Source of the DNA: Castellaniella ginsengisoli
Lineage (GTDB): Bacteria; Pseudomonadota; Gammaproteobacteria; Burkholderiales; Burkholderiaceae_B
DNA: 64,000 nt
Assembly (NCBI RefSeq): GCF_039523235.1
Contig: NZ_BAAAEX010000003.1
Strand: one strand, 5' to 3'
The first letter of the stretch is position 1; every line of letters starts with the position of its first letter. Positions 26,781-34,609 of this stretch are shown here, one piece after another. The position numbers and the translations under genes were made by a program. The notes under the pieces were generated by a model. It saw nothing but the letters and a program-made list of their open reading frames with translations, was not told where the DNA came from and did no database searches.

Positions 26781-26822
26781 ACTATGCCCTGTCGGACGGC
26801 ATCAGACCTTAATCAGGATCAA
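26781..26822 (-). promoter_or_regulatory. Class II FNR/DNR-dependent promoter of ubiUVT
   Basis: On the minus strand TTGAT-CCTG-ATTAA (26822-26809) matches the FNR consensus with one mismatch. A -10 CATAGT lies at 26786-26781. If transcription starts at about 26774, the box centre falls at -41.5, the canonical class II position. Confidence 0.75.
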
Positions 26823-26994
26823 GAAGCGCTCATCCTGACCCCGGCGCAAGGTCTTTGCACGCCCCCGCCCACGGCATCGCCGCCCGGCGGAAACAGCACC
26901 CGCAGCGCGGTCATCCTCCCCGCCCGGGACGGGGATCGTGTAAGGTAACGCCACCGACGTCGCGCGCCTGACGGCCCCACTTCCGGATCCTTTC

Positions 26995-27222
26995 ATGACC
27001 CCTCCCGACCTGACCCTCGACGTACGTTCGCTGCCCGCCCCCGAACCTCTGGAACACTGCCTGGAGGCCCTGGCCGACCTGGCGCCGGGCCAGCGCCTGC
27101 ACATGCTCATCGACCGCGAACCGTATCCCCTGTACACCCTCCTGGATCGCGACGGCTTCCAGCATTGCTGCACCTTCGAAGAAACCCACTTCCAGGTCAC
27201 CATCTGGTACGACGCGAAGTAG
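26995..27222 (+). CDS. DUF2249 domain protein
   Basis: 75 residues. LTLDVRSLPAPEPLEHCLEALADLAPGQRLHMLIDREPYPLY matches the DUF2249/TusA-like pattern, here with RE in place of the usual HDP. It ends 3 bp before the NnrS-like gene, so the two are co-transcribed. It is divergent from ubiU. The same small-protein family is encoded at 19720. Function is unknown. Confidence 0.8.
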   Translation: MTPPDLTLDVRSLPAPEPLEHCLEALADLAPGQRLHMLIDREPYPLYTLLDRDGFQHCCTFEETHFQVTIWYDAK

Positions 27223-27225
27223 ACA

Positions 27226-28569
27226 ATGCAGCGCGCCCTGGATTTCGACAAGACGCCCGCCCTGGGCGTGCCGCTTCCTTTCTTTCTGAACGTCCCGCTG
27301 TTCGCCCTGCTGGCCGGCGCGCTGGCCGCCTGGGCCGGGCCGCAGGCGTTCGCCTCGCGCTGGAACGGCGCCGCCCTGGCGCTCACCCACCTATGGACCT
27401 TGGGCATCCTGGGCAGCGCCATGCTGGGCGCCTTGCTGCAGATCCTGGCCGTGGCATGCAATGTCCCGGTGGGCGCCGCCCGAACGGTCGCCGCCCTGGC
27501 CCATGCCTGTCTGACGGCGGGCACGCTGCTGCTGGCGGCCGGATTCCTGGGATGGTGGCCGGCCGCCTGGATCGGTGCGGCCGCCCTGCTGGGCCCGGCC
27601 TTTGCGCTCTACCTGGCGGCCGTGGCCTGGGCGCTCTGGCGGCACCGGCGCCAAGTCTACAAGGGGGCGCGTGAAATCCTGGTTCCGGTGCGCGGGGCGC
27701 TGGGCGCGCTGTCCTGTACTGTGTGCATCGGCCTGATCCTGGCGCTGTCCCTGGGCCTGGGCTGGGCCTTGCCGGACTGGATCGACGCCCACGTGCTCTG
27801 GGGTCTGGCCGGCTGGGGCGGCCTGCTGCTGATGGGCATGTCCTTCCAACTGCTGCCGATCTTCCAGGTGACCGAACTGTATCCCAAGCCCCTCGTCCGC
27901 TGGCTGCCGCTGCTGATTCCGGGCTTGCTGCTCGCCTGGACGGCGCTGGATGCGTCCGCCGGTTTGCCTCATCTGATGCGGGAAACCGCCGAACTGCTGC
28001 TGGTCGGCGCCTACGCACTGTGGGCCGGCGTCACGCTGCGGCTGCTCTGGACCCGCAAGCGGCCCGCCCCCGAACCCACGACCCTGTTCTGGTATGCGGG
28101 CATGCTCAGCCTGCTGGCCTGCGCGCCGCTCTGGATCTGGATGACGCACGGGCACTCGCCCCGGGCGGGGCTGGTGCTGGGCGTCGTGATGATCGCAGGG
28201 GTGCTGGGCTCCGTCGTCAACGGGATGCTGTACAAGATCGTGCCCTTCCTGCTCTGGAAGCATGCCCAGGATGCCATGATCGTGCCGGACCGCGACCCGG
28301 CCCAGGCCCGCGTCTACCTCAAGGTCCTGCCCAAGATGGCCGCCTACATCGGCGACCGGCCTGCCCGATGGCAATGGGCCGCCCACGTCGCCGTCGTGGT
28401 GTCCTGGTCGCTGGCCGCAGCCGGGTGGATGCCGGCGGCGCTGGCGGCCGGCCCGCTGCAGATCGTCTCGTCGGCGGGCCTGGCCTGGAACATCGGCCGG
28501 GCGCTACGGCTCTACCGCAAGACGCTGCGCGCCATGGCGGCGCTACCGCACCATGCTCAACCTTTGTAA
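27226..28569 (+). CDS. NnrS-like polytopic membrane protein
   Basis: 447 residues with about twelve hydrophobic spans. Short conserved stretches containing membrane His residues (THLWTLGILGSAMLGALLQ; MSFQLLPIFQVTELYP; YKIVPFLLWKHAQD) resemble proteins related to NnrS and to heme-copper oxidase subunit I-like families found next to DUF2249 and denitrification genes. A link to nitric-oxide stress or denitrification is inferred from family and neighbours (DNR-like regulator, hemN). Its 3' end overlaps the convergent regulator gene by 13 bp. Confidence 0.65.
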   Translation: MQRALDFDKTPALGVPLPFFLNVPLFALLAGALAAWAGPQAFASRWNGAALALTHLWTLGILGSAMLGALLQILAVACNVPVGAARTVAALAHACLTAGTLLLAAGFLGWWPAAWIGAAALLGPAFALYLAAVAWALWRHRRQVYKGAREILVPVRGALGALSCTVCIGLILALSLGLGWALPDWIDAHVLWGLAGWGGLLLMGMSFQLLPIFQVTELYPKPLVRWLPLLIPGLLLAWTALDASAGLPHLMRETAELLLVGAYALWAGVTLRLLWTRKRPAPEPTTLFWYAGMLSLLACAPLWIWMTHGHSPRAGLVLGVVMIAGVLGSVVNGMLYKIVPFLLWKHAQDAMIVPDRDPAQARVYLKVLPKMAAYIGDRPARWQWAAHVAVVVSWSLAAAGWMPAALAAGPLQIVSSAGLAWNIGRALRLYRKTLRAMAALPHHAQPL

Positions 28570-29216
28570 GCCTTCAACCCGTCGGGATCCAGAATCGTAT
28601 ATTCGCGGCCCCGGACGCGGATCAGGCCCCGGTCGCTCAGATCGCGCAGGATGCGGGAGAAATGCTCCGGCGTCAGGTTCAGGCGCGAGGCCACGACGGC
28701 CTTGCTGATTTCGATGCGGAAAGGTTCGCCGGCCTCGCCGCGCCACTCGCGCAACAAATAGGTGATCAGGCGCTGGGCGCCGGTGTGCAGGGTGTAGGCT
28801 TCGACGTCGCCCATCAGGCTGTACAGCCGCCGGCTCAGGCCGGCCAGCATCTTGCGCGCCACACCGGGGTTGCGGTCAAGCTGATCGAACAGCGCATCGC
28901 GCCCCACATGCAGCAGCAGCGTATCGCGCAGGGCCTCGGCGGTGACGATGTAGTCTTGCCCCATGAACATCAGGGCTTCGCCGAAACCGTCGCCGGGACC
29001 GATCAAGCGCACCACGCGCTCCACCCCCGAATTCGAGACGAACAACAGCTTCACCTGCCCATAGACCACCACATGAAAGCCCACGCACGGGTCGCCACGG
29101 CGAAAGATGATGTCTCCGCGCACGGCGCTGATTTCAGTGGTGCCGCAGGCAATGGGCTCCAGATCCTGCGGCGGCAACTCATTGAACAGCGGCACCTGGG
29201 ACAGCAGATCGCGCAT
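28557..29216 (-). CDS. Crp/Fnr-family regulator, DNR type
   Basis: 219 residues from ATG 29216; an in-frame GTG at 29237 behind AGGGCG is an alternative start. It has an N-terminal cyclic-nucleotide-binding-like barrel (RRGDPCVGFHVVVYGQVKLL), a dimer helix, and a C-terminal winged helix whose recognition helix TPEHFSRILRDL keeps the E-xx-SR pattern that reads TTGAT half-sites. The N-terminal Cys cluster of O2-sensing FNR is absent, so it resembles DNR/NNR, which sense NO through heme. It is the natural candidate to act at the FNR-type boxes near nrdD, ubiU and hemN. Confidence 0.82.
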   Translation of the reverse strand: MRDLLSQVPLFNELPPQDLEPIACGTTEISAVRGDIIFRRGDPCVGFHVVVYGQVKLLFVSNSGVERVVRLIGPGDGFGEALMFMGQDYIVTAEALRDTLLLHVGRDALFDQLDRNPGVARKMLAGLSRRLYSLMGDVEAYTLHTGAQRLITYLLREWRGEAGEPFRIEISKAVVASRLNLTPEHFSRILRDLSDRGLIRVRGREYTILDPDGLKAYKG

Positions 29217-29282
29217 CCGGGCGTGGCGCGGATCCACGACGGCGCCCTGCCCGCCGCCCCGCAGGCGCCACGGATTGATAGA

Positions 29283-29705
29283 ATGCCCGATACGATGATC
29301 CGCGCCCTCCTGACCTTCCTGGGGTACGTCGCCCTGGCCCTGGGCGTGCTGGGCGTCTTTCTGCCTCTGCTGCCCACCACTCCGTTCCTGCTGCTGGCGG
29401 CGTTCTGCTTCCTGCGCGGTTCGCCGCGCATGCATGCCTGGTTGATGTCCCATCGCATCCTCGGTCCGTACATCCGCGACTTCCAAGAGGGGCGCGGCAT
29501 CCCCTTGCGCAGCAAGTGCATCGCGCTGGCCCTGATGTGGCCTTCTCTGGCCTTGTCGGCCTGGTTCATGCCGGTGCCCTGGGCGCGCTGGTTTCTGTTG
29601 ATTCCAGGCATCGGCGTCACGATCTACCTGTGGCGCCTGCCCACCCGGCCGGCCGGCAAGGCCGGCCAGCCGGGCGCCTCTTCCGGTCAGATCAACCGGG
29701 AATAG
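29283..29705 (+). CDS. DUF454 (YbaN-family) small membrane protein
   Basis: 140 residues from ATG 29283 (a second ATG at 29295). LGVLGVFLPLLPTTPFLLLAAFCFLRGSPR is the DUF454 signature: a first membrane hairpin with the PLLPTTPF turn, then two spans toward the C-terminus. Function is unknown; the family is often near heme or iron genes. The 3' end overlaps hemN (convergent) by 19 bp. Confidence 0.85.
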   Translation: MPDTMIRALLTFLGYVALALGVLGVFLPLLPTTPFLLLAAFCFLRGSPRMHAWLMSHRILGPYIRDFQEGRGIPLRSKCIALALMWPSLALSAWFMPVPWARWFLLIPGIGVTIYLWRLPTRPAGKAGQPGASSGQINRE

Positions 29706-31120
29706 GTCGCCACCCGGGGACGGCGTATGTACTGGTCGAACACCATCGCCAGCGCGCGCACGAATACGCGGCCTTTGGGCAACACCCGCAACCCGCGCGC
29801 ATCCAGTTCCAGCAGGCCGGCCTGCGCGTAAGGGCGCAGCCGCTCGAGTTCCTCGGGGAAACAGGATTCGAACGTGCGGCCGTGACGCGCCTCGAACGCC
29901 TCGAAATCCAGCGGCATGCTGCACATGACGGTCATGATGACCTCGCGGCGCAGCGCATCCTCGGGGCTCAGGTCGAAACCCTTGGCCGTGGGCAGTTCGC
30001 CCCTGGCCAGACAGTCACGGTAGGCGTTCAGGGAATGGTGGTTCTGGATATAGGCGTCGCCGACCTTGCCGATCGCCGAAATGCCGAAGCCCACCAGATC
30101 GCATTCCGCGCGGGTGGTATAGCCCTGGAAATTGCGATGCAGGCTCTGGTTCAGGCGCGCCTGATTGAGTTCGTCGTCGGGTTTGGCGAAGTGGTCCAGC
30201 CCGATATAGACGTAGCCGGCCGCCAGCAGACGGCGCACCGACATCAGGAAGATGCCCATGCGCGTGTCGGCGCTGGGCAGGTCTTCTGCGTGGATCAGGC
30301 GCTGCGCCTTGAAACGGTCGGGCAGGTGGGCGTAGTTGTACAGGGCGATGCGGTCGGGAGACAGCTCGACCAGTTGATCCAGGGTGCGGCTGAAGCTGTC
30401 CAGCGTCTGCTTGGGCAAGCCGTAGATCAGGTCGGCGTTGATGGACTGAAACCCATTGTCCCGGCTGGCCTGCAACGCCGTGCGCACCATGTCGTAGGGC
30501 TGAATGCGGTTGACCGCTGCCTGGACCAGGGGATCGAAGTCCTGGACGCCGAAACTGGTGCGATTGAAGCCCAGCCCCGCCAGCATGGCCAGCGACGCGG
30601 GCGTGACGGTGCGCGGATCGATCTCCACGCCGAGTTCCGCATCGGGGGTGAATTCGACGTGCCGCCGGATCCGCTCCATCAGCGCGGTCAGCTCGGCTTC
30701 GCTCAGGAAGGTCGGTGTGCCGCCCCCCAGGTGCAATTGCACCGCGCGATTGTGACGGCCCAGGTAGGCGCCGACCTGATCGATTTCCTGGTACAGGATG
30801 TCCAGGTATTCGCCCGAACGGCTGTGGTCCTGGGTGATGATCTTGTTGCAAGCGCAGAAATAGCACAGCGATTCGCAGAACGGCAGGTGCACATAGACCG
30901 ACAGGGGCGGCGCCTGCTCGGCCTGCGCCCGCCGCTGCAGATGGCCGATGTAGGTCTCGGCCGGGTAGCCCTGCTGAAAGCGGTCGGCCGTCGGATAGGA
31001 GGTGTAGCGCGGGCCGGACTGGTCGAAACGGCGGATCAGGGCCTCGGAAATCTCCAGATCCGGGAAAGCGATGGCTTCCGGATCGGAGACGGCAGTGGCG
31101 GGTTCGGGGGTCGTCATCAT
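29687..31120 (-). CDS. hemN: Oxygen-independent coproporphyrinogen III oxidase (HemN)
   Basis: 477 residues. ATG 31120 has AGGA eight bases upstream; a TTG start 18 bases earlier is less likely. It decarboxylates coproporphyrinogen III to protoporphyrinogen IX without O2. It shows the HemN entry motif GPRYTSYPTADRF, the radical-SAM cluster site (PFCESLCYFCACN), LGGGTPTFL and the C-terminal HemN domain. An FNR-like palindrome lies 105 bp upstream. Confidence 0.95.
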   Translation of the reverse strand: MMTTPEPATAVSDPEAIAFPDLEISEALIRRFDQSGPRYTSYPTADRFQQGYPAETYIGHLQRRAQAEQAPPLSVYVHLPFCESLCYFCACNKIITQDHSRSGEYLDILYQEIDQVGAYLGRHNRAVQLHLGGGTPTFLSEAELTALMERIRRHVEFTPDAELGVEIDPRTVTPASLAMLAGLGFNRTSFGVQDFDPLVQAAVNRIQPYDMVRTALQASRDNGFQSINADLIYGLPKQTLDSFSRTLDQLVELSPDRIALYNYAHLPDRFKAQRLIHAEDLPSADTRMGIFLMSVRRLLAAGYVYIGLDHFAKPDDELNQARLNQSLHRNFQGYTTRAECDLVGFGISAIGKVGDAYIQNHHSLNAYRDCLARGELPTAKGFDLSPEDALRREVIMTVMCSMPLDFEAFEARHGRTFESCFPEELERLRPYAQAGLLELDARGLRVLPKGRVFVRALAMVFDQYIRRPRVATYSRLI

Positions 31121-31224
31121 GGCAAATTCCTGCGACAAGGCCGCACGGGGAACGGGGAGGTCGGTGCTTCAGGCGGCATTGTTCTACATTTCAACATAGT
31201 GTCCCGCAAAATACGCCAAACCGA

Positions 31225-31240
31225 CTTGACTCAAGTCAAG
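31225..31240 (-). promoter_or_regulatory. FNR-like palindrome upstream of hemN
   Basis: CTTGACT-CA-AGTCAAG is a perfect 7-2-7 inverted repeat containing TTGAC-N4-GTCAA, two symmetric mismatches from the FNR consensus. Candidate -10 hexamers on the minus strand (TATGTT or CACTAT) place it near -43 to -47. Confidence 0.5.
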
Positions 31241-31364
31241 CGGCTGTCTTCGCGTATCATTAAGGACTTCCGGATCAATCCATCCGGCCGCGTTGCGCGC
31301 GCCAGCTTTCTGTCCGGAACAGCCTTCCCGGCTGAGCGATTCCGATTCCCGTATCATCCATTCC

Positions 31365-34265
31365 ATGCTCCTGACCCTGATCCTAGCGATCCCGTTTGCC
31401 GGCAGCCTGTGCGCCTCGCTGCTGCCCGCGACTGCGCGCCGCGCCGGGGCCTGGCTGGCGGGCGGCAGCGCCCTGGCCTGTCTGGCCCTGACGCTGTGGC
31501 TGACCCCCGAGGTCGCCGCCTCCGGCGTGATCAAGCTCAGCCTGCCCTGGATTCCGACCATGGGGGTCGACCTGACCCTGCGCATGGACGGCTATGCCTG
31601 GCTGTTTTCCGTCATCATCACAGCCATGGGCGCCCTGATCGCCCTGTATGCCCACTACTACCTGTCGGCCCAGGATCCCGTTCCCCGCTTCTTCACCTTC
31701 CTGCTCAGCTTCATGGGCGCCATGCTGGGCGTGGTGCTGGCCGGCAACCTGATCCAGTTGCTGGTCTTCTGGGAACTGACCAGCCTGTCCTCGTTCATGC
31801 TGATCGGCTACTGGCACCACCGCATCGACGCCCGCCGAGGCGCGCGCATGGCCCTGATCGTGACAGGCACGGGCGGTTTCTGCCTGCTGGCCAGCATGCT
31901 CATCATCGGCCATATCGTCGGCAGCTACGATCTGGACGCGGTGCTCGCGGCCGCCACAGCGATCCGGGGGCACCGTTGGTATCCCATCCTGCTGGTGCTG
32001 CTGGCCCTGGGGGCCTTGACCAAGAGCGCCCAGTTCCCATTCCATTTCTGGCTGCCCAACGCCATGGCGGCACCCACCCCGGTGTCGGCCTACCTGCATT
32101 CGGCCACCATGGTGAAGGCCGGCGTTTTCCTGCTGGCGCGCTTCTGGCCGATCTTCTCGGGCACCGACTGGTGGACCTGGATCATCGGCGGCGCGGGCCT
32201 GTGCTCGCTGCTGCTGGGCGCCTACGCCGCCACCTTCCAGCGCGACATGAAGGGCGTGCTGGCCTATTCCACCATCAGCCACCTGGGCCTGATCACGCTG
32301 CTGCTGGGCATGAACAGCCGCCTGGCCCTGGTGGCCGCCATTTTCCACATCATCAACCACGCCACGTTCAAGGCTTCGCTGTTCATGGCGGCGGGGATCG
32401 TGGACCATGAAAGCGGCACCCGCGATCTGACCCGGCTGTCGGGCCTGCGGACCCTGATGCCGCTCACGGCGACGCTGGCCATGGTCTCGGCGGCGGCCAT
32501 GGCGGGCGTGCCCCTGCTCAACGGTTTCATCTCGAAGGAAATGTTCTTCTCGGAAACCATCTTCGTCACCGGCCATTGGGCCACCCGCTGGGGCCTGCCG
32601 ACCCTCGCCGTGATCGCCGGCGCCTTCAGCGTGACCTATTCGCTGCGCTTCATCCTGCAGGTGTTCTTCGGTCCGCAAGCCACGGACCTGCCGCGCACGC
32701 CGCACGACCCGCCCCGCATGATGCTGATCCCCTGCGCGGTGCTGGTGCTGTTCTGCCTGGCGGTCGGCATCCTGCCCGGCCTGTTCCTCGAATCCGTCCT
32801 GAACATGGTCATGCGTTCGCTGCTGGGCGACAACATCCCTGTCTACGACCTGCAGGTCTGGCACGGCGTGAACCTGCCTTTGCTCATGAGCCTGGCCGCC
32901 ATGATCATCGGCATCGGCCTGTACCTGGGGCTGCGCGCGCGCGACCGCCGCGCCCCGGGCGAGGTGCCGCTGATCTACCGCCTGGACGGGCGCCAATCCT
33001 TCGAGGCCCTTCTCGAAGCCATCGACGCCGGCTCGGCCCGGCTGCTGAGCTGGCTGCAAACCCAGCGGCTTCAGCCCCAGGTGCTGCTGCTGGTGCTGGC
33101 CACCGGGGCCGTCGCGCTGCTGCCGCTGCTGACGGGCGGGTGGTGGCCCGAGACCACCCTCGATACGCCGGCCCAGTGGTCTTTCGGGTTGATGTGGCTG
33201 GCGGGCGGCGCCTGCGCCCTGGCGGCAGCCTACCAGGCCAAATACCACCGCGCCGCCTCGCTGATGCTGTCCGGCGCGGCCGGGCTGGTCACCTGCGCCA
33301 CCTTTGCCTGGTTGTCGGCCCCCGACCTGGCCCTCACGCAGCTCACGGTCGAGGTCGTCACCACCGTGCTGATCCTGCTGGGGCTGCGCTGGCTGCCGCC
33401 CCGGATCGAGGAATTCCCCGGCCCCACCCCCTGGGCGACGCGCTGGCGCCGCCGCCGCGACTTCCTGGTGGCCGCCTCCGCTGGCGCCACCATGGCGATC
33501 CTGGCCTATGTCATGATGACGCGGCCTTCGGCGCACGGCAGCATCTCCTCCTATTTCGTCCAGCAAGCCTGGCCCCTGGGCGGCGGCGCCAACGTGGTCA
33601 ACGTGATCCTGGTCGACTTCCGCGCCTTCGATACCTTCGGCGAAATCACCGTGCTGGGGGTCGTGGCCCTGAGCGTCTATGCCCTGCTGCGGCGCTTCCG
33701 GCCGCCGGCGGAGACCATCGCCGCGCCGCTGCGCCATCGCGGCAGCGCACCCGCCGCCTTCGAAGAGCCCGACCTCCAGGCGCCGCTGCCCGAGGGCATG
33801 ATGCGCGTGCCCGCCGTTCTGGTGCGGCTGCTGCTGCCGGTCTCCACCCTGATCTCGCTGTATTTTCTGCTGCGCGGCCACAATTTGCCGGGCGGCGGCT
33901 TCATTGGCGGCCTGATCATGGCCACCGGCATCATTCTGCAGTACCTGGTGGGCGGCATCCTGTGGGTCGAGGCCCGCCCCTTGATCCGTCCTCAGGCCTG
34001 GATCGCCCTGGGCCTGCTGGTGGCCGGCTCCGCCGCCATGGCGGTCTGGTGGATCGGCAAGCCCCTGCTCGCCGCCCATGCGGTGGACCTGGTCCTGCCC
34101 CTGGTCGGCACCGTGCACCTGTCCAGCGTGCTGCTGTTCGACCTGGGCGTATACATGCTGGTGGTCGGCGCGACGGTGCTGATGATCATCGCTCTTGCGC
34201 ACCAATCCCTGCGCTTTTACCGCAAGCTCACCGAAGCGGCGGACAATCCCCTGACGGAGGCCTGA
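31365..34265 (+). CDS. mrpA: Mrp-type Na+(K+)/H+ antiporter, fused subunits A and B
   Basis: 966 residues from ATG 31365 (MLLTLILAIPFAG); an upstream in-frame start adds 24 residues of non-membrane sequence. Residues 1-500 are the NuoL-like antiporter core (LVFWELTSLSSFMLIGYW; AQFPFHFWLPNAMAAPTPVSAYLHSA with the proton-path Lys/His). A MrpA-specific middle follows, and the last 140 residues are a MnhB domain (LLRGHNLPGGGFIGGL). The A-B fusion explains why no separate mrpB is present. First gene of a six-gene operon. Confidence 0.92.
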   Translation: MLLTLILAIPFAGSLCASLLPATARRAGAWLAGGSALACLALTLWLTPEVAASGVIKLSLPWIPTMGVDLTLRMDGYAWLFSVIITAMGALIALYAHYYLSAQDPVPRFFTFLLSFMGAMLGVVLAGNLIQLLVFWELTSLSSFMLIGYWHHRIDARRGARMALIVTGTGGFCLLASMLIIGHIVGSYDLDAVLAAATAIRGHRWYPILLVLLALGALTKSAQFPFHFWLPNAMAAPTPVSAYLHSATMVKAGVFLLARFWPIFSGTDWWTWIIGGAGLCSLLLGAYAATFQRDMKGVLAYSTISHLGLITLLLGMNSRLALVAAIFHIINHATFKASLFMAAGIVDHESGTRDLTRLSGLRTLMPLTATLAMVSAAAMAGVPLLNGFISKEMFFSETIFVTGHWATRWGLPTLAVIAGAFSVTYSLRFILQVFFGPQATDLPRTPHDPPRMMLIPCAVLVLFCLAVGILPGLFLESVLNMVMRSLLGDNIPVYDLQVWHGVNLPLLMSLAAMIIGIGLYLGLRARDRRAPGEVPLIYRLDGRQSFEALLEAIDAGSARLLSWLQTQRLQPQVLLLVLATGAVALLPLLTGGWWPETTLDTPAQWSFGLMWLAGGACALAAAYQAKYHRAASLMLSGAAGLVTCATFAWLSAPDLALTQLTVEVVTTVLILLGLRWLPPRIEEFPGPTPWATRWRRRRDFLVAASAGATMAILAYVMMTRPSAHGSISSYFVQQAWPLGGGANVVNVILVDFRAFDTFGEITVLGVVALSVYALLRRFRPPAETIAAPLRHRGSAPAAFEEPDLQAPLPEGMMRVPAVLVRLLLPVSTLISLYFLLRGHNLPGGGFIGGLIMATGIILQYLVGGILWVEARPLIRPQAWIALGLLVAGSAAMAVWWIGKPLLAAHAVDLVLPLVGTVHLSSVLLFDLGVYMLVVGATVLMIIALAHQSLRFYRKLTEAADNPLTEA

Positions 34266-34267
34266 TC

Positions 34268-34609
34268 ATGGAATGGATCCTGGCGCTGGCGATCGGCGTG
34301 CTCGCGAGTTCGGGCGTCTGGCTGCTGCTGCGGCCGCGCACTTTCCAGTTCATCATGGGTCTGGCGCTCATGGCGTATGCGGTCAACCTGTTCATCTTCG
34401 CCATGGGGCGGCTGCGGGTCGACGCCCCGCCGGTCATCGACCCGGCGTGGGCCGACCCGGCCCGCTATGCGGACCCTCTGCCCCAGGCGCTGGTACTGAC
34501 CGCCATCGTCATCGGCTTCGCCACCACGGCGCTGTTCCTGGTCGTGCTGCTGGCATCGCGCGGGATGAGCGATACCGACCACGTGGACGGCGAGGAACAC
34601 CGCCCATGA
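34268..34609 (+). CDS. mrpC: Mrp antiporter subunit C (NuoK-like)
   Basis: 113 residues with three membrane spans, NuoK/MnhC type (GVLASSGVWLLLRPRTFQFIMGL; YADPLPQALVLTAIVIGFATTAL). It starts 2 bp after mrpA and overlaps mrpD by 4 bp. Confidence 0.92.
   Translation: MEWILALAIGVLASSGVWLLLRPRTFQFIMGLALMAYAVNLFIFAMGRLRVDAPPVIDPAWADPARYADPLPQALVLTAIVIGFATTALFLVVLLASRGMSDTDHVDGEEHRP

Noticed and set aside
31383..34205. 940-codon minus-strand frame opposite mrpA
   Set aside because: Composition is Gln/Gly/His-rich without membrane spans or motifs; the plus-strand frame is a clear MrpA-B protein in an operon.
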